Part shown: positions 19,767 through 29,313 of the stretch, piece by piece
Numbering within the stretch: the first letter of the stretch is position 1
How the letters are laid out: each line of letters starts with the position of its first letter
Assembly: GCF_003719295.1 (NCBI RefSeq)
Contig: NZ_RFLW01000001.1
Span: 1,630,955 to 1,694,954, forward strand
DNA: 64,000 bases
Direction: 5' to 3'
Source: Haliea alexandrii
GTDB taxonomy: Bacteria > Pseudomonadota > Gammaproteobacteria > Pseudomonadales > Halieaceae
Position numbers and translations under genes: made by a program
Notes under the pieces: model-generated
What the model saw: the letters and a program-made list of their open reading frames with translations, nothing else
Database searches by the model: none
What the model was told of the DNA's origin: nothing

Positions 19767-20800
19767 GTTTGCATGCCATAGTGGTGTCGCTGGCGCAGCA
19801 GCGATATGAAGAATGGCACGCCGATGAGGGCAGTGATGATGCCGACCGGCAGCTCCGTGGGTGCCAGCAGGGTTCGCGACAGGGCATCCGCGCACACCAG
19901 CAGGATGGCGCCGCCCAGCGCGCTGGCGGGTAGCAGTGTGCGGTGGTCGGGGCCGATCAGCAGGCGCACGATATGCGGCACGACCAGGCCGACGAAGGCG
20001 ATGGTGCCCACCAGCGCCACTGAGGTACCCACGCCGATAGCGACCCAGGTGATCAGGGCAAGTTTGGTGCGGTTTACGGCGATACCGAGATGCCGGGCTT
20101 CGGACTCCCCCAGCAACAGTGTGTTCAGGGGCAGCGCATAGCGCGGAAGTACCAGCAGCACCGAACCGGCGACCACCGTGGCAAGCAACAGGCGCGGCAG
20201 GGTGGCGCCATCGAGGCCTCCCATTTTCCACAGGCTGATCTGGCGCAGGCGCTCGTTGTCGGTGAAGAACTCGAGCAGGCTGCCCGCCGCTCCCGCCAGG
20301 GCGGTGATCGCGATACCTGCCAGTAGCATGGTGGCGACTGAGGTACCGTTATCGGAGCTGGCCAGTCGGTAGACCAGCAGCACGGCCAGCACACCGCCGA
20401 CGAAGGCCGCCAGCGAGACCAGGCTCAGGCCCATAAAGCCCGTCAGGCTACTACCCCCCGCCACAATCAGCAGTGAGGCACCCAGTGAGGCACCCGCGGT
20501 CACCCCGATCAGGGAAGGGTCCGCGAGGGGATTGCGGAACAAGCCCTGCATGGCGGCACCGCTCATGGCCAGCGTGGCGCCGATGATGGCCGCCAGCAAT
20601 ACGCGCGGCAGACGGATCTGCTGCACAATAAGGCTGGCCTGGCCGCGGTCGGCACCCAGGAGTGCGCTCAGCGTATCACCGGGAGCGATTTTCACCGCGC
20701 CGCTGCCCAGCGCCAGAAGCATGGTGAGTGGCAGCATGATGACCAGCAACAGCAGCAAGCGCTGCGCCCGTCGTCGGCGATGGATGACGTTAGTAATCAA
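19763..20800 (-). CDS. btuC: Vitamin B12 ABC transporter, permease
   Basis: A 345-residue FecCD-family permease with about ten hydrophobic helices. Family landmarks include GATLAMSGAAMQGLFRNPLADP near residues 85-105 (read in parts), SLIGVTAGASLGA, and the C-terminal VGLVVPHIVRLLIGPDHR. It forms the inner-membrane channel with BtuD. The first 11 bp overlap the end of cobO, and the end overlaps btuD by 4 bp, consistent with coupled translation. Confidence 0.9.
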   Translation of the reverse strand: MITNVIHRRRRAQRLLLLLVIMLPLTMLLALGSGAVKIAPGDTLSALLGADRGQASLIVQQIRLPRVLLAAIIGATLAMSGAAMQGLFRNPLADPSLIGVTAGASLGASLLIVAGGSSLTGFMGLSLVSLAAFVGGVLAVLLVYRLASSDNGTSVATMLLAGIAITALAGAAGSLLEFFTDNERLRQISLWKMGGLDGATLPRLLLATVVAGSVLLVLPRYALPLNTLLLGESEARHLGIAVNRTKLALITWVAIGVGTSVALVGTIAFVGLVVPHIVRLLIGPDHRTLLPASALGGAILLVCADALSRTLLAPTELPVGIITALIGVPFFISLLRQRHHYGMQT

Positions 20801-21398
20801 CGCCGAGCCGGGCCTTGATGCCGGCGTTGTAGGCGTGCTTGATTTCCTTCACTTCGGAGACGGTGTCCATGATGTCCTGCAATGCCTTGCCGCCGCCGCG
20901 GCCGGTGACCACCACGCTTTGTTCCAGCGGCCGCTCTGCAAGCGCGGCGAGCACCTCGCTTTCGGGCAGGTAATCAAACGCCAGCATGTAGGTGAGTTCG
21001 TCCAGTACAACCAGGTGGTAGTCCGGATTGTTGAGCATGGCAGCCGCCTGTTCCCAGGTACGCTGCGCGGCGGCGATGTCCGCACTGCGATCCTGAGTGT
21101 CCCAGGTGAAACCGGTGCCCATCTGGTAGAAATCTACCTGCGGGCACTGTTCCCGCAAGTAGATTTCCTCACCGGACAGCTGTTCACCCTTAATGAACTG
21201 CACCACACCGACCTTGTAGCCGTAGCCGAGAGCGCGCATGACCATGCCGAAAGCAGAACTGGATTTGCCCTTGCCATTTCCGGTGAGCAGGATGCTGACC
21301 CCGCGCTCTGTGCTGGCGGCGCTGATGCTGGCATCAACACTGGCTTTCTGTTTTTCCATCGCCTTTTTGTGGCGCTCATTTTTGCGTTCTTCGCTCAC
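20790..21398 (-). CDS. cobO: Cob(I)yrinic acid a,c-diamide adenosyltransferase
   Basis: A 202-residue CobA/CobO/BtuR-type ATP:corrinoid adenosyltransferase; it adds the 5'-deoxyadenosyl group to reduced cobalamin or its precursors in the cytoplasm. The nucleotide loop is LTGNGKGKSSSAFG, followed by RALGYGYKVGVVQFIKG, VLDELTYML and VVTGRGGG. Start is GTG 21398 with AGGAG eight bases upstream; no ATG in frame gives the expected length. It sits 10 bp after btuB, so imported corrinoid can be adenosylated at once. No de novo corrin-ring genes are in the window. Confidence 0.93.
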   Translation of the reverse strand: MSEERKNERHKKAMEKQKASVDASISAASTERGVSILLTGNGKGKSSSAFGMVMRALGYGYKVGVVQFIKGEQLSGEEIYLREQCPQVDFYQMGTGFTWDTQDRSADIAAAQRTWEQAAAMLNNPDYHLVVLDELTYMLAFDYLPESEVLAALAERPLEQSVVVTGRGGGKALQDIMDTVSEVKEIKHAYNAGIKARLGVDY

Positions 21399-21408
21399 GG
21401 CTCTGCTC

Positions 21409-23271
21409 CTAGAAGGTGTAGCGCACGCCGGCATAAGCCGCCCGTTCGCTGCTGCGGTAGTCGGTAATTTCCTGGTAGTCCTCGTCCAGCAGGTTTTCAA
21501 CACGGCCGTACAGCTCCAGGCGGGGCGTAAAGAAGTAGCGCGCATTGATGTCCAGCACCTGGTAGTCGTCCAGCGCCGAACCATCGCGTTCCTGGGCATC
21601 GCGGGACGTGCGCCAGTGCAGGCCAAGTGTGGCCTGTTCGGAGAGCGTACGCCACTGCAGCCCGAGGTTGGCGAGGTGGCGGGGGCGGTAGATACGTTGC
21701 CCGCCCGCCGCGGTTTCCGTGTCGTTGTAAGTGTAGTTTCCCTGCAGGCTGAACTGTAACGGCAGGGGCACCTCGGCGATCAGCTCCAGGCCCTTGGATT
21801 CGGTGGTGCCCGGACCTTGCAGGTAGCCCGAGAAGGCGACCGGATCAAAGAATATTTCATTCTCGACGTCTTGGCTGAAGTACACCGCCTCCAGCATCAG
21901 GCCTGCATTGGCGTACCAGCCCACGCCCACTTCGTAGCCCTCGCTGCGTTCTTCCTGCAGAGTCGTATCCGAGGCCGGTGGGCTGGCGAAAAAGCTGCCG
22001 TTGTAGGCAATTTCGTACAGGCTGGGTGCACGGAAGCCGGTGCTCCACGCTGACTTGAATTTGACCTCACCGCTATTGCCGAGCGGCATCAGGTAGGCGG
22101 CACTGACCCGGTAGGAATCGTGGCTGCCGAAGTCGGCGTTGTCGTCGTAACGGGCGCCCGCCGTGAAGAACAATTGATCCGCCACGCTGCCTTGATACTC
22201 AAAGTAGTAGCCGGTCTGGTCGCGCTCGGTATCAAAGCTGCCGTCATCCAGTGACTGCTCCTCGTAGTCGACGCCATAGACCAGCTGCAGGTCGCTGGTG
22301 GGCGCATAGCTGCCGAGATAAGTCACGCGCGTGAGGTCACCTTCCGTGCCGAAGCCCGGCAGGCCCTCGGTGAAAAACTGACGCTCGGTCTCGCTGTGGT
22401 TGTAGGCAAACTCGTGCCGGGTTTGCGCGCCGTTGAAGCTGACGGCACCACGCAGCGCCTGTTGCTCGTAGGCGTCCGAACAGAGATTGCTGGGCGCGAA
22501 GGTATCGTTGGTAAAACAGTTGTCGTACTGGTTGTCACCGTCGACGTCCCGGGCCACGACTTCCAGGCGTAGCTGCTCGCTGATATTCCAGCCGGCGCGC
22601 GCGTGCACCGTTGTATTGTTGTATCCATCATCGTCAGCGGGGTTGGTGTCGGACATGCGTGCGTTAAAGCCGTCCGTGCTGTAGTCCGCGATGGACAGAT
22701 TCGCGTCGACCTGTTCATTCCCTGTGCCCAGGTGCGCACTGTACTGCGTTGTGCCGTAGCGACCCGCTTCCGCGCTCAGTTCGCCGCCCAACCCGCTGCG
22801 TGGAGCCTGCGTGCTGATACTGATGATGCCGCCCGCATCGGCCCCGTACATCAGCCCCTGGGGACCACGCAGGATTTCAACACGCTGGATGCCGCTGCTG
22901 AGCAGGTGTTCCATGCGCGGGCCCGTTTGTGGCGTCGTGGTATCAGAGACATCAATGCCGTCGATCAGGACCTTGGTGCGGAAACTTTCTTCCCCGCGAA
23001 TACGCAGGGAAGACGCTTTGCCGGCCCCGCCATTATTGCTGACCGCGACGGCAGGCACCGTGCGCAGAATATCCTGCAGGTTGGCGAAGCCCAGTCGCTG
23101 GATGTCCGCAGCGTCTACCACCGAGATTGACGTGGCGACCTCACGCATCGGCATGGCGACGCGGGAAGAGCTGACGACAATTTCCTCGAGTTGGGACGAC
23201 GGTGCCGCCTGTGTGTACGCGGGCAGGGTGAACAGCAGCGCGATTGCGCCGCTCAATTTCTGTGGTGTCAT
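21409..23271 (-). CDS. btuB: TonB-dependent vitamin B12 outer-membrane receptor
   Basis: A 620-residue outer-membrane receptor. The signal peptide ends near YTQAAP, and a TonB-box-like EEIVVS follows. The plug domain (about 40-150) has LQDILRTVPAV, LIDGIDVSD and RVEILRGPQGLMYGADAGGIISI; a 22-strand barrel follows, ending with the terminal aromatic in AGVRYTF. Length is close to E. coli BtuB. ATG 23271 has GAGG seven bases upstream; a TTG 18 bp earlier is the only alternative. Assignment to B12 is supported by the riboswitch directly upstream. Confidence 0.9.
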   Translation of the reverse strand: MTPQKLSGAIALLFTLPAYTQAAPSSQLEEIVVSSSRVAMPMREVATSISVVDAADIQRLGFANLQDILRTVPAVAVSNNGGAGKASSLRIRGEESFRTKVLIDGIDVSDTTTPQTGPRMEHLLSSGIQRVEILRGPQGLMYGADAGGIISISTQAPRSGLGGELSAEAGRYGTTQYSAHLGTGNEQVDANLSIADYSTDGFNARMSDTNPADDDGYNNTTVHARAGWNISEQLRLEVVARDVDGDNQYDNCFTNDTFAPSNLCSDAYEQQALRGAVSFNGAQTRHEFAYNHSETERQFFTEGLPGFGTEGDLTRVTYLGSYAPTSDLQLVYGVDYEEQSLDDGSFDTERDQTGYYFEYQGSVADQLFFTAGARYDDNADFGSHDSYRVSAAYLMPLGNSGEVKFKSAWSTGFRAPSLYEIAYNGSFFASPPASDTTLQEERSEGYEVGVGWYANAGLMLEAVYFSQDVENEIFFDPVAFSGYLQGPGTTESKGLELIAEVPLPLQFSLQGNYTYNDTETAAGGQRIYRPRHLANLGLQWRTLSEQATLGLHWRTSRDAQERDGSALDDYQVLDINARYFFTPRLELYGRVENLLDEDYQEITDYRSSERAAYAGVRYTF

Positions 23272-23364
23272 GACGTGCCTCAATGCCAAAAGTTTTGTGG
23301 CGATTGAGGGAGGGGATCAGGGAACGCAATGCGGGGAGGCATCATGCAACCTTCAATGAAGCCC

Positions 23365-23520
23365 TCCGCTCCATCGTTGCTCGTAACAGGCAGGTATCGG
23401 GCTCACAGAGGACTCTGTTTACCGTTGCGGGGGCAGCGGAGGGATCGGCGCTATGCCTTACCTCACTTCCCATTTAACCTACCCAGCCGTGTCAAGCGAC
23501 ACCAGCGGCAGGCACCTGGT
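23365..23520 (-). promoter_or_regulatory. Cobalamin riboswitch
   Basis: Read on the minus strand, the leader contains GGTGCC near 23511-23516, GGGAAGTGAGGT near 23461-23472, the B12-box-like GCTGCCCCCGCAACGGTAA (about 23419-23437) and AGCCCGATACCTGCCT (about 23388-23403). These are the conserved core segments of the cobalamin aptamer in the right order. It lies about 95 bp upstream of the btuB start and should repress the whole btu operon when adenosylcobalamin is plentiful. A purine-rich stretch between aptamer and start could sequester the ribosome site, but the exact expression platform was not resolved. Confidence 0.92.
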
Positions 23521-23647
23521 ACGCCGCGCACTGTAGAGGCCAGAGAGCAGGCTGTCAATTGTCCAGATTCTGTCCGCATGCTGCAGGCGTCGTTCTGTCG
23601 GCGTGCTTGACGTAGAATGCAGGGCTAGCGGTGCGATGAGGGCAGTC

Positions 23648-24160
23648 ATGACAGTTTCGGCAACACAGAGGGTGCAGGTGGCAGAACGCCTCGGCCGCGA
23701 GCCCCGCGGCCTGCGAGAGATCGCGGTAGCGGATGAGGCCGGTCACCCGCAGGTGATTCGCGTCGCGTCGCTGGTCGAGCGCACGCCCTTCCCCACCCTG
23801 TTCTGGCTGGTCGACCCCGCATTGAACTACCGGATTGACCGGGAGGAGGCGAGTGGGCTGATCGCGCGGTTTCAGCGTCAGGTCGATGATGACCCAGCCT
23901 TGCAGAGGGGCATGGCCGCAGACCACGCGGCCCATATCAAACTGCGTGAAGAACACCTCGCGCCGGACGAGCGTCAGGCGCTGGAACAGTTGGGCTTTGC
24001 CGACGTGTTACGGCAGCGCGGCATTGGCGGAATCGCCGACTCCGGACGTATTCGCTGCCTGCACACCTGGTACGCGGCGCACCTGGTGGTGCCCAATACT
24101 ATTGGCAGGCTGCTGGATGCTCACTGGGCGGCTCAGCCAGCCGCAGACGGCGAGGCGTAG
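23648..24160 (+). CDS. DUF501 family protein
   Basis: A 170-residue protein recognised by the DUF501 block RTPFPTLFWLVDPALNYRID and the later IRCLHTWYAAHLVVPNTIG. The family is common in actinobacteria and proteobacteria, often near eno or ppx, and has no established activity. ATG 23648 is preferred because AGGG lies six bases upstream; another ATG at 23636 is in frame. It is divergent from btuB and ends 2 bp before xdhC, so it probably shares a transcript with the xdhC-mocA pair. Interestingly ppx is also in this window, but 32 kb away. Confidence 0.8.
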   Translation: MTVSATQRVQVAERLGREPRGLREIAVADEAGHPQVIRVASLVERTPFPTLFWLVDPALNYRIDREEASGLIARFQRQVDDDPALQRGMAADHAAHIKLREEHLAPDERQALEQLGFADVLRQRGIGGIADSGRIRCLHTWYAAHLVVPNTIGRLLDAHWAAQPAADGEA

Positions 24161-24162
24161 CC

Positions 24163-25125
24163 GTGCAGAGTGCCAATCAGGCGGCTCTCGAGGCGGCGCT
24201 TGCCTGGCTGCAGCGACGGGAGACCGCCGTCTGGTTGTGTACGGTCGCCGCCGCGCAGGGCTCTTCACCACGACCTCCGGGTTCATTGCTGGTGTGCAAT
24301 GCGCAGGGTGAGCAGGTGGGCTCGCTCTCTGGCGGCTGTATCGAGGAGGACCTGCTGGAGCGTTTGCGTTCCGCTGCATTGCCCTTAACTGGTGCCGAGC
24401 TTGTGCCTTATGGCGTGACGGCAGAGCAGAATGAACGCCTCGGTTTACCCTGCGGCGGCCGCTTGCAGGTGCTGGTGCAGCGGCTGCAACCCGACCGGGA
24501 CGAGGCGTGGCTGGAGGCAGCGCTAACGGCGCTGGCAGAGCGGCGCTGCCTGCAGCGCCGGGTGTCGATTCCCACCGGTATTACGCAATGGTCACCGGTT
24601 GCGACGCACGGCCCGCTGCAGCTGTTGGAGGCCGAACTGGTGCAGACCTTTGGCCCACAAATGCGCATGCTGCTGGTAGGCGCGGGTCAACTCAGCCAAT
24701 CCCTGGCGGAGTTGGCACTGGCGATGGACTACGATGTTCTGGTGGCCGACCCCCGCGAAAGCGTGCGTGCGCAGTGGCCGGGGCCCGCCGTCCCCCTGCT
24801 GGACGGCATGCCGGATGACGCCGTGCGCACGCACGCCAGTGATTGCCACAGTATTGTGATCACCCTCACCCACGACCCCCGCATCGACGACATGGCGCTG
24901 ATGGAGGCGCTGACTACCGAGGCCTGGTATGTCGGCGCGCTGGGCTCCCTGAAAACCACCGAGAAACGCCTTGGACGGCTCCGGCAGCTCGGCCTGAGCG
25001 ATACGCAGTTGGCCGCTCTGCATGCGCCGGTGGGCCTGGATATCGGCAGCAAGACACCGCTGGAAATTGCGGTATCGATCATGGCGCAGTTGGTGAGCCT
25101 GCGCCGCAGGCCCCCGCCCGCGTGA
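24163..25125 (+). CDS. XdhC family molybdenum-enzyme maturation protein
   Basis: A 320-residue protein of the XdhC/CoxI family, which inserts sulfurated molybdenum cofactor into xanthine-oxidase-type enzymes. The N-terminal domain has TVAAAQGSSPRPPGSLL and the cysteine motif SLSGGCIEEDLL; the C-terminal Rossmann-like domain begins at MRMLLVGAGQLSQSL and includes YVGALGSLKTTEKR. Start is GTG 24163. It overlaps the MocA-like gene by 4 bp (GTGA). Its likely client is the IorAB-type hydroxylase at 9.3-12.0 kb, the only molybdenum enzyme seen here. Confidence 0.88.
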   Translation: MQSANQAALEAALAWLQRRETAVWLCTVAAAQGSSPRPPGSLLVCNAQGEQVGSLSGGCIEEDLLERLRSAALPLTGAELVPYGVTAEQNERLGLPCGGRLQVLVQRLQPDRDEAWLEAALTALAERRCLQRRVSIPTGITQWSPVATHGPLQLLEAELVQTFGPQMRMLLVGAGQLSQSLAELALAMDYDVLVADPRESVRAQWPGPAVPLLDGMPDDAVRTHASDCHSIVITLTHDPRIDDMALMEALTTEAWYVGALGSLKTTEKRLGRLRQLGLSDTQLAALHAPVGLDIGSKTPLEIAVSIMAQLVSLRRRPPPA

Positions 25126-25688
25126 CCGTTGGCGTGCTGTTGCTCGCCGCCGGTGAGGGGCGACGTTTCGGCAGCGACAAACGCCGCGCGCAGACCCGGT
25201 CCGGGCAGACGTTACTGGCTACTTCTATTGCTGTGATTCGTGGCACAGGCCTGCCGCTGCGGGTCTGTCTGCGTCCCGGTGAAGCGCAATTGGCGCAGCA
25301 GGCAGGCTTGCAGCCGGAGGAAGTGATTGCCTGCGCTCGCGCGCGCTGCGGCATGGGTAGCACGCTCGCGGAGGGCGTTGCACAGCTGCCTGCATGGGAA
25401 GGGGTTCTGGTGGCGTTGGCGGATATGCCTGCTATTCAGTCGTTGACCTATCGTGAGGTGGCGGCCGCATTGACACGCGAGACCATCGTGGTGCCCACCT
25501 GGCAGGGGTGCAGCGGTCACCCGGCAGGATTCGGCGCGGATTGGTTTGACCGGCTGGCAAACCTGCAGGGCGATACGGGTGCGCGGGCGCTCGTGCGCGA
25601 GGCAGGTGAACGGCGAACGCTGCTGGCCGTTGCGGACCCGGGCATACTTCGGGATATTGATCACCCGAGTGACCTTGCCCGCACCTGA
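25122..25688 (+). CDS. MocA-like molybdenum cofactor nucleotidyltransferase
   Basis: A 188-residue NTP-transferase-fold protein. The nucleotide-binding start GVLLLAAGEGRRFGSDKR fits the LxAGxGxRxG...K pattern of MocA/MobA enzymes; the metal-binding ALADMPAI and the later GCSGHPAGFGADW (matching the GxxGHP pattern) are diagnostic of MocA, which makes molybdopterin cytosine dinucleotide, the cofactor form used by bacterial xanthine-oxidase-family enzymes. Start is GTG 25122, overlapping the xdhC stop. The pair therefore forms a maturation module. Confidence 0.88.
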   Translation: MTVGVLLLAAGEGRRFGSDKRRAQTRSGQTLLATSIAVIRGTGLPLRVCLRPGEAQLAQQAGLQPEEVIACARARCGMGSTLAEGVAQLPAWEGVLVALADMPAIQSLTYREVAAALTRETIVVPTWQGCSGHPAGFGADWFDRLANLQGDTGARALVREAGERRTLLAVADPGILRDIDHPSDLART

Positions 25689-25763
25689 CTCTCCGCGCCC
25701 CAGCTGCAAGCGGCAAGTGCCCGGTGGTATAGTAGATAGCTCTGCACCACACATCGGGATCCC

Positions 25764-26819
25764 ATGACCACCAATACAGACGACCTGCGCATTCGGCGCA
25801 CCAATGAACTGGTAGCGCCGCAGCAGCTGATCAGTGATATCGCCCTGGACGAGACGGCGGCACAGACCGTGAGTGCTGCACGCCGCGGTATTCACGCTAT
25901 TCTGGCCGAAAAGGATGACCGCCTGCTGGTGGTCGTCGGCCCCTGTTCCATTCACGACCCCGACGCGGCCCGTGATTATGCACAACGCCTGCAGCGTGTG
26001 GCGCAGTCGCTGCAGGCCGACCTGCAGGTGGTTATGCGGGTGTATTTCGAGAAACCGCGCACCACGGTGGGCTGGAAAGGGCTGATCAACGACCCGGACC
26101 TGAATAACACGTTCCAGATCAACAAGGGCCTGCACCTCGCCCGTCAATTGCTGGCAGACCTCGCCGCCATGGGCTTGCCGACCGGCACCGAATACCTGGA
26201 CCTGATCAGTCCCCAGTACGTGGCGGACCTGGTGTCCTGGGGCGCGATCGGCGCACGCACGACCGAGAGCCAGACGCACCGCGAACTGGCCTCGGGGCTG
26301 TCCTGTCCAGTGGGCTTCAAGAACGCGACCGATGGCGACATACAGGTGGCGATAGACGCCATCAAGTCGGCGTCCCAGCCACACCATTTTCTGTCGGTCA
26401 CCAAGCAGGGTCATTCCGCGATTTTCCAGACAGCGGGCAACGAGGACTGCCACATCATTCTGCGCGGCGGCAAGCATCCCAACTACGACATGTTCTCGGT
26501 GGACGATGCGGCCGCCATGCTCCGCAAGGCGGGCTTGCCCGCACGTATCATGGTGGATGCCAGCCACGCCAACAGTCGCAAGATACCTGCGCGTCAGGTG
26601 GATGTGATTCGCGATATCGGCGCCCAGGTGGCGCGGGGCAACAGCGCCATCTTTGGCTTGATGATCGAGAGCAACCTGGTCGCCGGGCGCCAGGATGTGG
26701 TGGCCGGTGAATCGCTGGTATATGGCCAGAGTATTACCGACCCGTGTATCGACTGGGAGCACACGGAAACGCTACTCGAAGAACTGGCGGCTGCCGTGCG
26801 CACGCGGCGCGGGCTGTAG
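25764..26819 (+). CDS. aroG: 3-deoxy-7-phosphoheptulonate synthase (DAHP synthase)
   Basis: Class I (AroAI-alpha) DAHP synthase of 351 residues; it condenses phosphoenolpyruvate and erythrose 4-phosphate in the first step of the shikimate pathway. The metal and substrate motifs VVVGPCSIHDPDAA, YFEKPRTTVGWKGLINDP, GARTTESQTHRELASGL and MVDASHANSRK are all present. The isozyme type (Phe-, Tyr- or Trp-sensitive) cannot be told reliably. A TATAGT hexamer at about 25729 may be its -10 element, in the 75-bp gap after the MocA-like gene. Confidence 0.93.
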   Translation: MTTNTDDLRIRRTNELVAPQQLISDIALDETAAQTVSAARRGIHAILAEKDDRLLVVVGPCSIHDPDAARDYAQRLQRVAQSLQADLQVVMRVYFEKPRTTVGWKGLINDPDLNNTFQINKGLHLARQLLADLAAMGLPTGTEYLDLISPQYVADLVSWGAIGARTTESQTHRELASGLSCPVGFKNATDGDIQVAIDAIKSASQPHHFLSVTKQGHSAIFQTAGNEDCHIILRGGKHPNYDMFSVDDAAAMLRKAGLPARIMVDASHANSRKIPARQVDVIRDIGAQVARGNSAIFGLMIESNLVAGRQDVVAGESLVYGQSITDPCIDWEHTETLLEELAAAVRTRRGL

Positions 26820-26853
26820 CCGCTTGCCTGTCCACGCCACAGGAGGGGATAGG

Positions 26854-29313
26854 GTGAAGCACCTGTTTTTGGCATGTGTGGTACTTGTGCTGGCGGCCTG
26901 CAGCGATTCGGCACACCAGGGTGGCAAGTCTGGCCTTCCGGACGTCGATGCCCACACGGCGGGAATGCAGTACCTGCAGGGCTTCCAGAACCTGTACTGG
27001 GACGATACAGGCGGACGTCTGTACCTGGAAATTAGCGCCTTTGAGCAGCCTTTCATTTACGTCAGCAGCCTGTCCAGCGGTGTCGGCTCCAACGATCTGG
27101 GCCTTGATCGGGGGCAGCTCGGCAACACCCGTCTGGCGCGATTCAGCCGGGTGGGCGACAAGGTGTTGCTGATGGCCGATAACCCCGTGTATACGGCGGG
27201 CAGCAGCAACGCAGACGAGCGTCGCGCCGTGGAAGAGGCCTTTGCCCGTTCCGCGCTGGCCAGTTTCCCCGTGGTGGCCCGCAGCGGCGATCGCGTGCTG
27301 GTGGATGGCACGGATTACTTTGTCAGCGATGTGCACGGTGTCGCGAGGCGGCTGAAGGACCGCGAGGAGGGTGATTACCACGCCGACCCGGATCGCTCTG
27401 CCATCTACCTGCCCCGTACTCGCGCTTTTCCCGATAACACCGAGGTGGATGCGCTGGTCACCCTGGCAGGCGAACCTGCCGGCCAGCAGCTGGCCACCGT
27501 CACCCCCGATCCGCGGTCACTGAGCGTGCACCAGCATCACGCCTTTGTGCGCCTGCCCGAGCCCGGCTACGAGCCCTTGCCCTACGATCCGCGCGCGGGC
27601 TTTATCGACCCGGATTACGACCGGCAGCGGGTCGACTATGCGGTGCCCATTGGTGAGCCGGTTCGCCAGCCCTATGCCTGGCGCCATCGACTGCAAAAGA
27701 AGGATCCGCAAGCGGAGCGCAGTGAGGCCGTGGAGCCAATCGTCTACTACCTGGACCGGGGAGCCCCCGAGCCGGTTCGCAGTGCGCTGATGGAAGGCGC
27801 CGCCTGGTGGAATGAAGCATTTGAAGCGGCGGGTTATGACAACGCCTTCCAGGTCCGTCTCCTGCCCGAGGACGCCGACCCGATGGATGTGCGCTATAAC
27901 GTCATTCAGTGGGTGCATCGCTCTACGCGCGGATGGTCCTACGGTTCCAGCGTGCGCGACCCGCGCACCCAGGAAATCATCAAGGGCCATGTGACCCTCG
28001 GTTCGCTGCGCGTACGGCAGGATTACCTGCTGGCGGAAGGGTTACTGGCGCCCTATGCGGAAGACGGCAGTGTGCCCGAGACCATGTTGGACTTTGCCCT
28101 GGCGCGTATCCGTCAGCTCGCGGCGCATGAAGTGGGCCATACCCTGGGCCTGGAGCACAACTTTGCGGCGAGTGCGGACGGGCGGGCATCGGTGATGGAT
28201 TACCCTCACCCTTACGTCACCTTGGACGCAGCGGGCGTGCCTGACCTTTCCCAGGCCTACACCACTGGCCTCGGTGAGTGGGACAAGCGAGCCATTCTGC
28301 ATGGCTACCAGCATTTCCCGGAGGCGGTGGATGCCGCCGCAGCGCGTGAGCAGATCGTTCGCGATACCTATGCGGCGGGCCTGCACTATGTGGCCGATGT
28401 GCATTCCCGTGTCGATGCCTTCGCCGTCAGTGCCGGCCCGGCACACCCGCTGGGGAGCCTGTGGGATAATGGCAGCGATCCGGTGGAAGAGTTGAATCGG
28501 CTGATGGACCTGCGCGCTAACGTGCTGGGGCGTTTTTCCGAGCGCAGCGTGCGGCTTGGACGACCCCTGGCCCAGCTGGAGGATGTACTGGTTCCCATGT
28601 ACCTGTTGCATCGCTATCAACTGCAGGCGGCGGCGACTCTCATTGGTGGTCAGGCGTTCAGCTACGCACTGCGTGGCGATGGGCAGGTGCCGGTGGCCGC
28701 AGTGTTGCCCGCGCAGCAGCGCGCAGCGCTCGAGGCGTTGCTGGCAACGCTGGCCCCGGATGCGTTGGCCATGCCAGCCGACCTGTTGGCGCTGATACCG
28801 CCGCGCCCACCGGGCTATGGCGGCGACCGCGAGCTTTTTCCCCGCGATACCGGGTACGTGTTCGACCCCCAGGCGGCTGCGGCCACCGCTGCGGGCCTGA
28901 CTCTGGATATGTTATTGAATCCCACGCGTGCGGTGCGTATGAATAATAACCAGGCGCGCTCCGCCGCCCAGCCCGGGTTCCCGGAGCTGCTGGATGCCGT
29001 GCTCAAGCGCAGCTGGTATGCGGAGCCCGCGCAGGGTAATACTGGCGCACTGCAGCGGGTTGTCAATATGGAAGCGCTGGCGCGGCTGCTGCGTTTGGCG
29101 CGCACCGCCGAGGTGCAGCCCCAGGTGCGCGCAGAAAGCCTGGACGCACTGCTGGCACTGCATGGCTGGCTGGAGCAGCAGGCACAAGTAGTATCACCTG
29201 CCTGGCGCGCGCACTACCGTTTTGGGCAACTGCAGATACAGCACTTGCTGGACACGCCGGGTGCCCTGCAGGGATTGCAGCCGCACGTGGCTCCCCCGGG
29301 CTCCCCCATCTGA
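26854..29313 (+). CDS. Zinc-dependent metalloprotease lipoprotein (DUF5117/DUF4953 type)
   Basis: An 819-residue secreted protein. The N-terminus carries a lipoprotein signal with lipobox LAAC at about residue 16, so it should be membrane-anchored. The zinc site HEVGHTLGLEHN starts at H425 and matches the metzincin HExxHxxGxxH; the expected Met-turn is ASVMDYPHPY shortly after. The N-terminal part (RFSRVGDKVLLM, YLPRTRAFPDNTEVDALVT) corresponds to DUF5117 and the C-terminal part to DUF5118-like helices. GTG 26854 is preceded by AGGAGGGGAT. The natural substrate is unknown. Confidence 0.85.
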   Translation: MKHLFLACVVLVLAACSDSAHQGGKSGLPDVDAHTAGMQYLQGFQNLYWDDTGGRLYLEISAFEQPFIYVSSLSSGVGSNDLGLDRGQLGNTRLARFSRVGDKVLLMADNPVYTAGSSNADERRAVEEAFARSALASFPVVARSGDRVLVDGTDYFVSDVHGVARRLKDREEGDYHADPDRSAIYLPRTRAFPDNTEVDALVTLAGEPAGQQLATVTPDPRSLSVHQHHAFVRLPEPGYEPLPYDPRAGFIDPDYDRQRVDYAVPIGEPVRQPYAWRHRLQKKDPQAERSEAVEPIVYYLDRGAPEPVRSALMEGAAWWNEAFEAAGYDNAFQVRLLPEDADPMDVRYNVIQWVHRSTRGWSYGSSVRDPRTQEIIKGHVTLGSLRVRQDYLLAEGLLAPYAEDGSVPETMLDFALARIRQLAAHEVGHTLGLEHNFAASADGRASVMDYPHPYVTLDAAGVPDLSQAYTTGLGEWDKRAILHGYQHFPEAVDAAAAREQIVRDTYAAGLHYVADVHSRVDAFAVSAGPAHPLGSLWDNGSDPVEELNRLMDLRANVLGRFSERSVRLGRPLAQLEDVLVPMYLLHRYQLQAAATLIGGQAFSYALRGDGQVPVAAVLPAQQRAALEALLATLAPDALAMPADLLALIPPRPPGYGGDRELFPRDTGYVFDPQAAAATAAGLTLDMLLNPTRAVRMNNNQARSAAQPGFPELLDAVLKRSWYAEPAQGNTGALQRVVNMEALARLLRLARTAEVQPQVRAESLDALLALHGWLEQQAQVVSPAWRAHYRFGQLQIQHLLDTPGALQGLQPHVAPPGSPI

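Noticed and set aside
25212-26762. Long minus-strand open frame of 516 codons opposite aroG
   Set aside because: It is antisense to the clear DAHP synthase and MocA-like genes, and its composition is typical of a GC-rich shadow frame with no recognisable motif.
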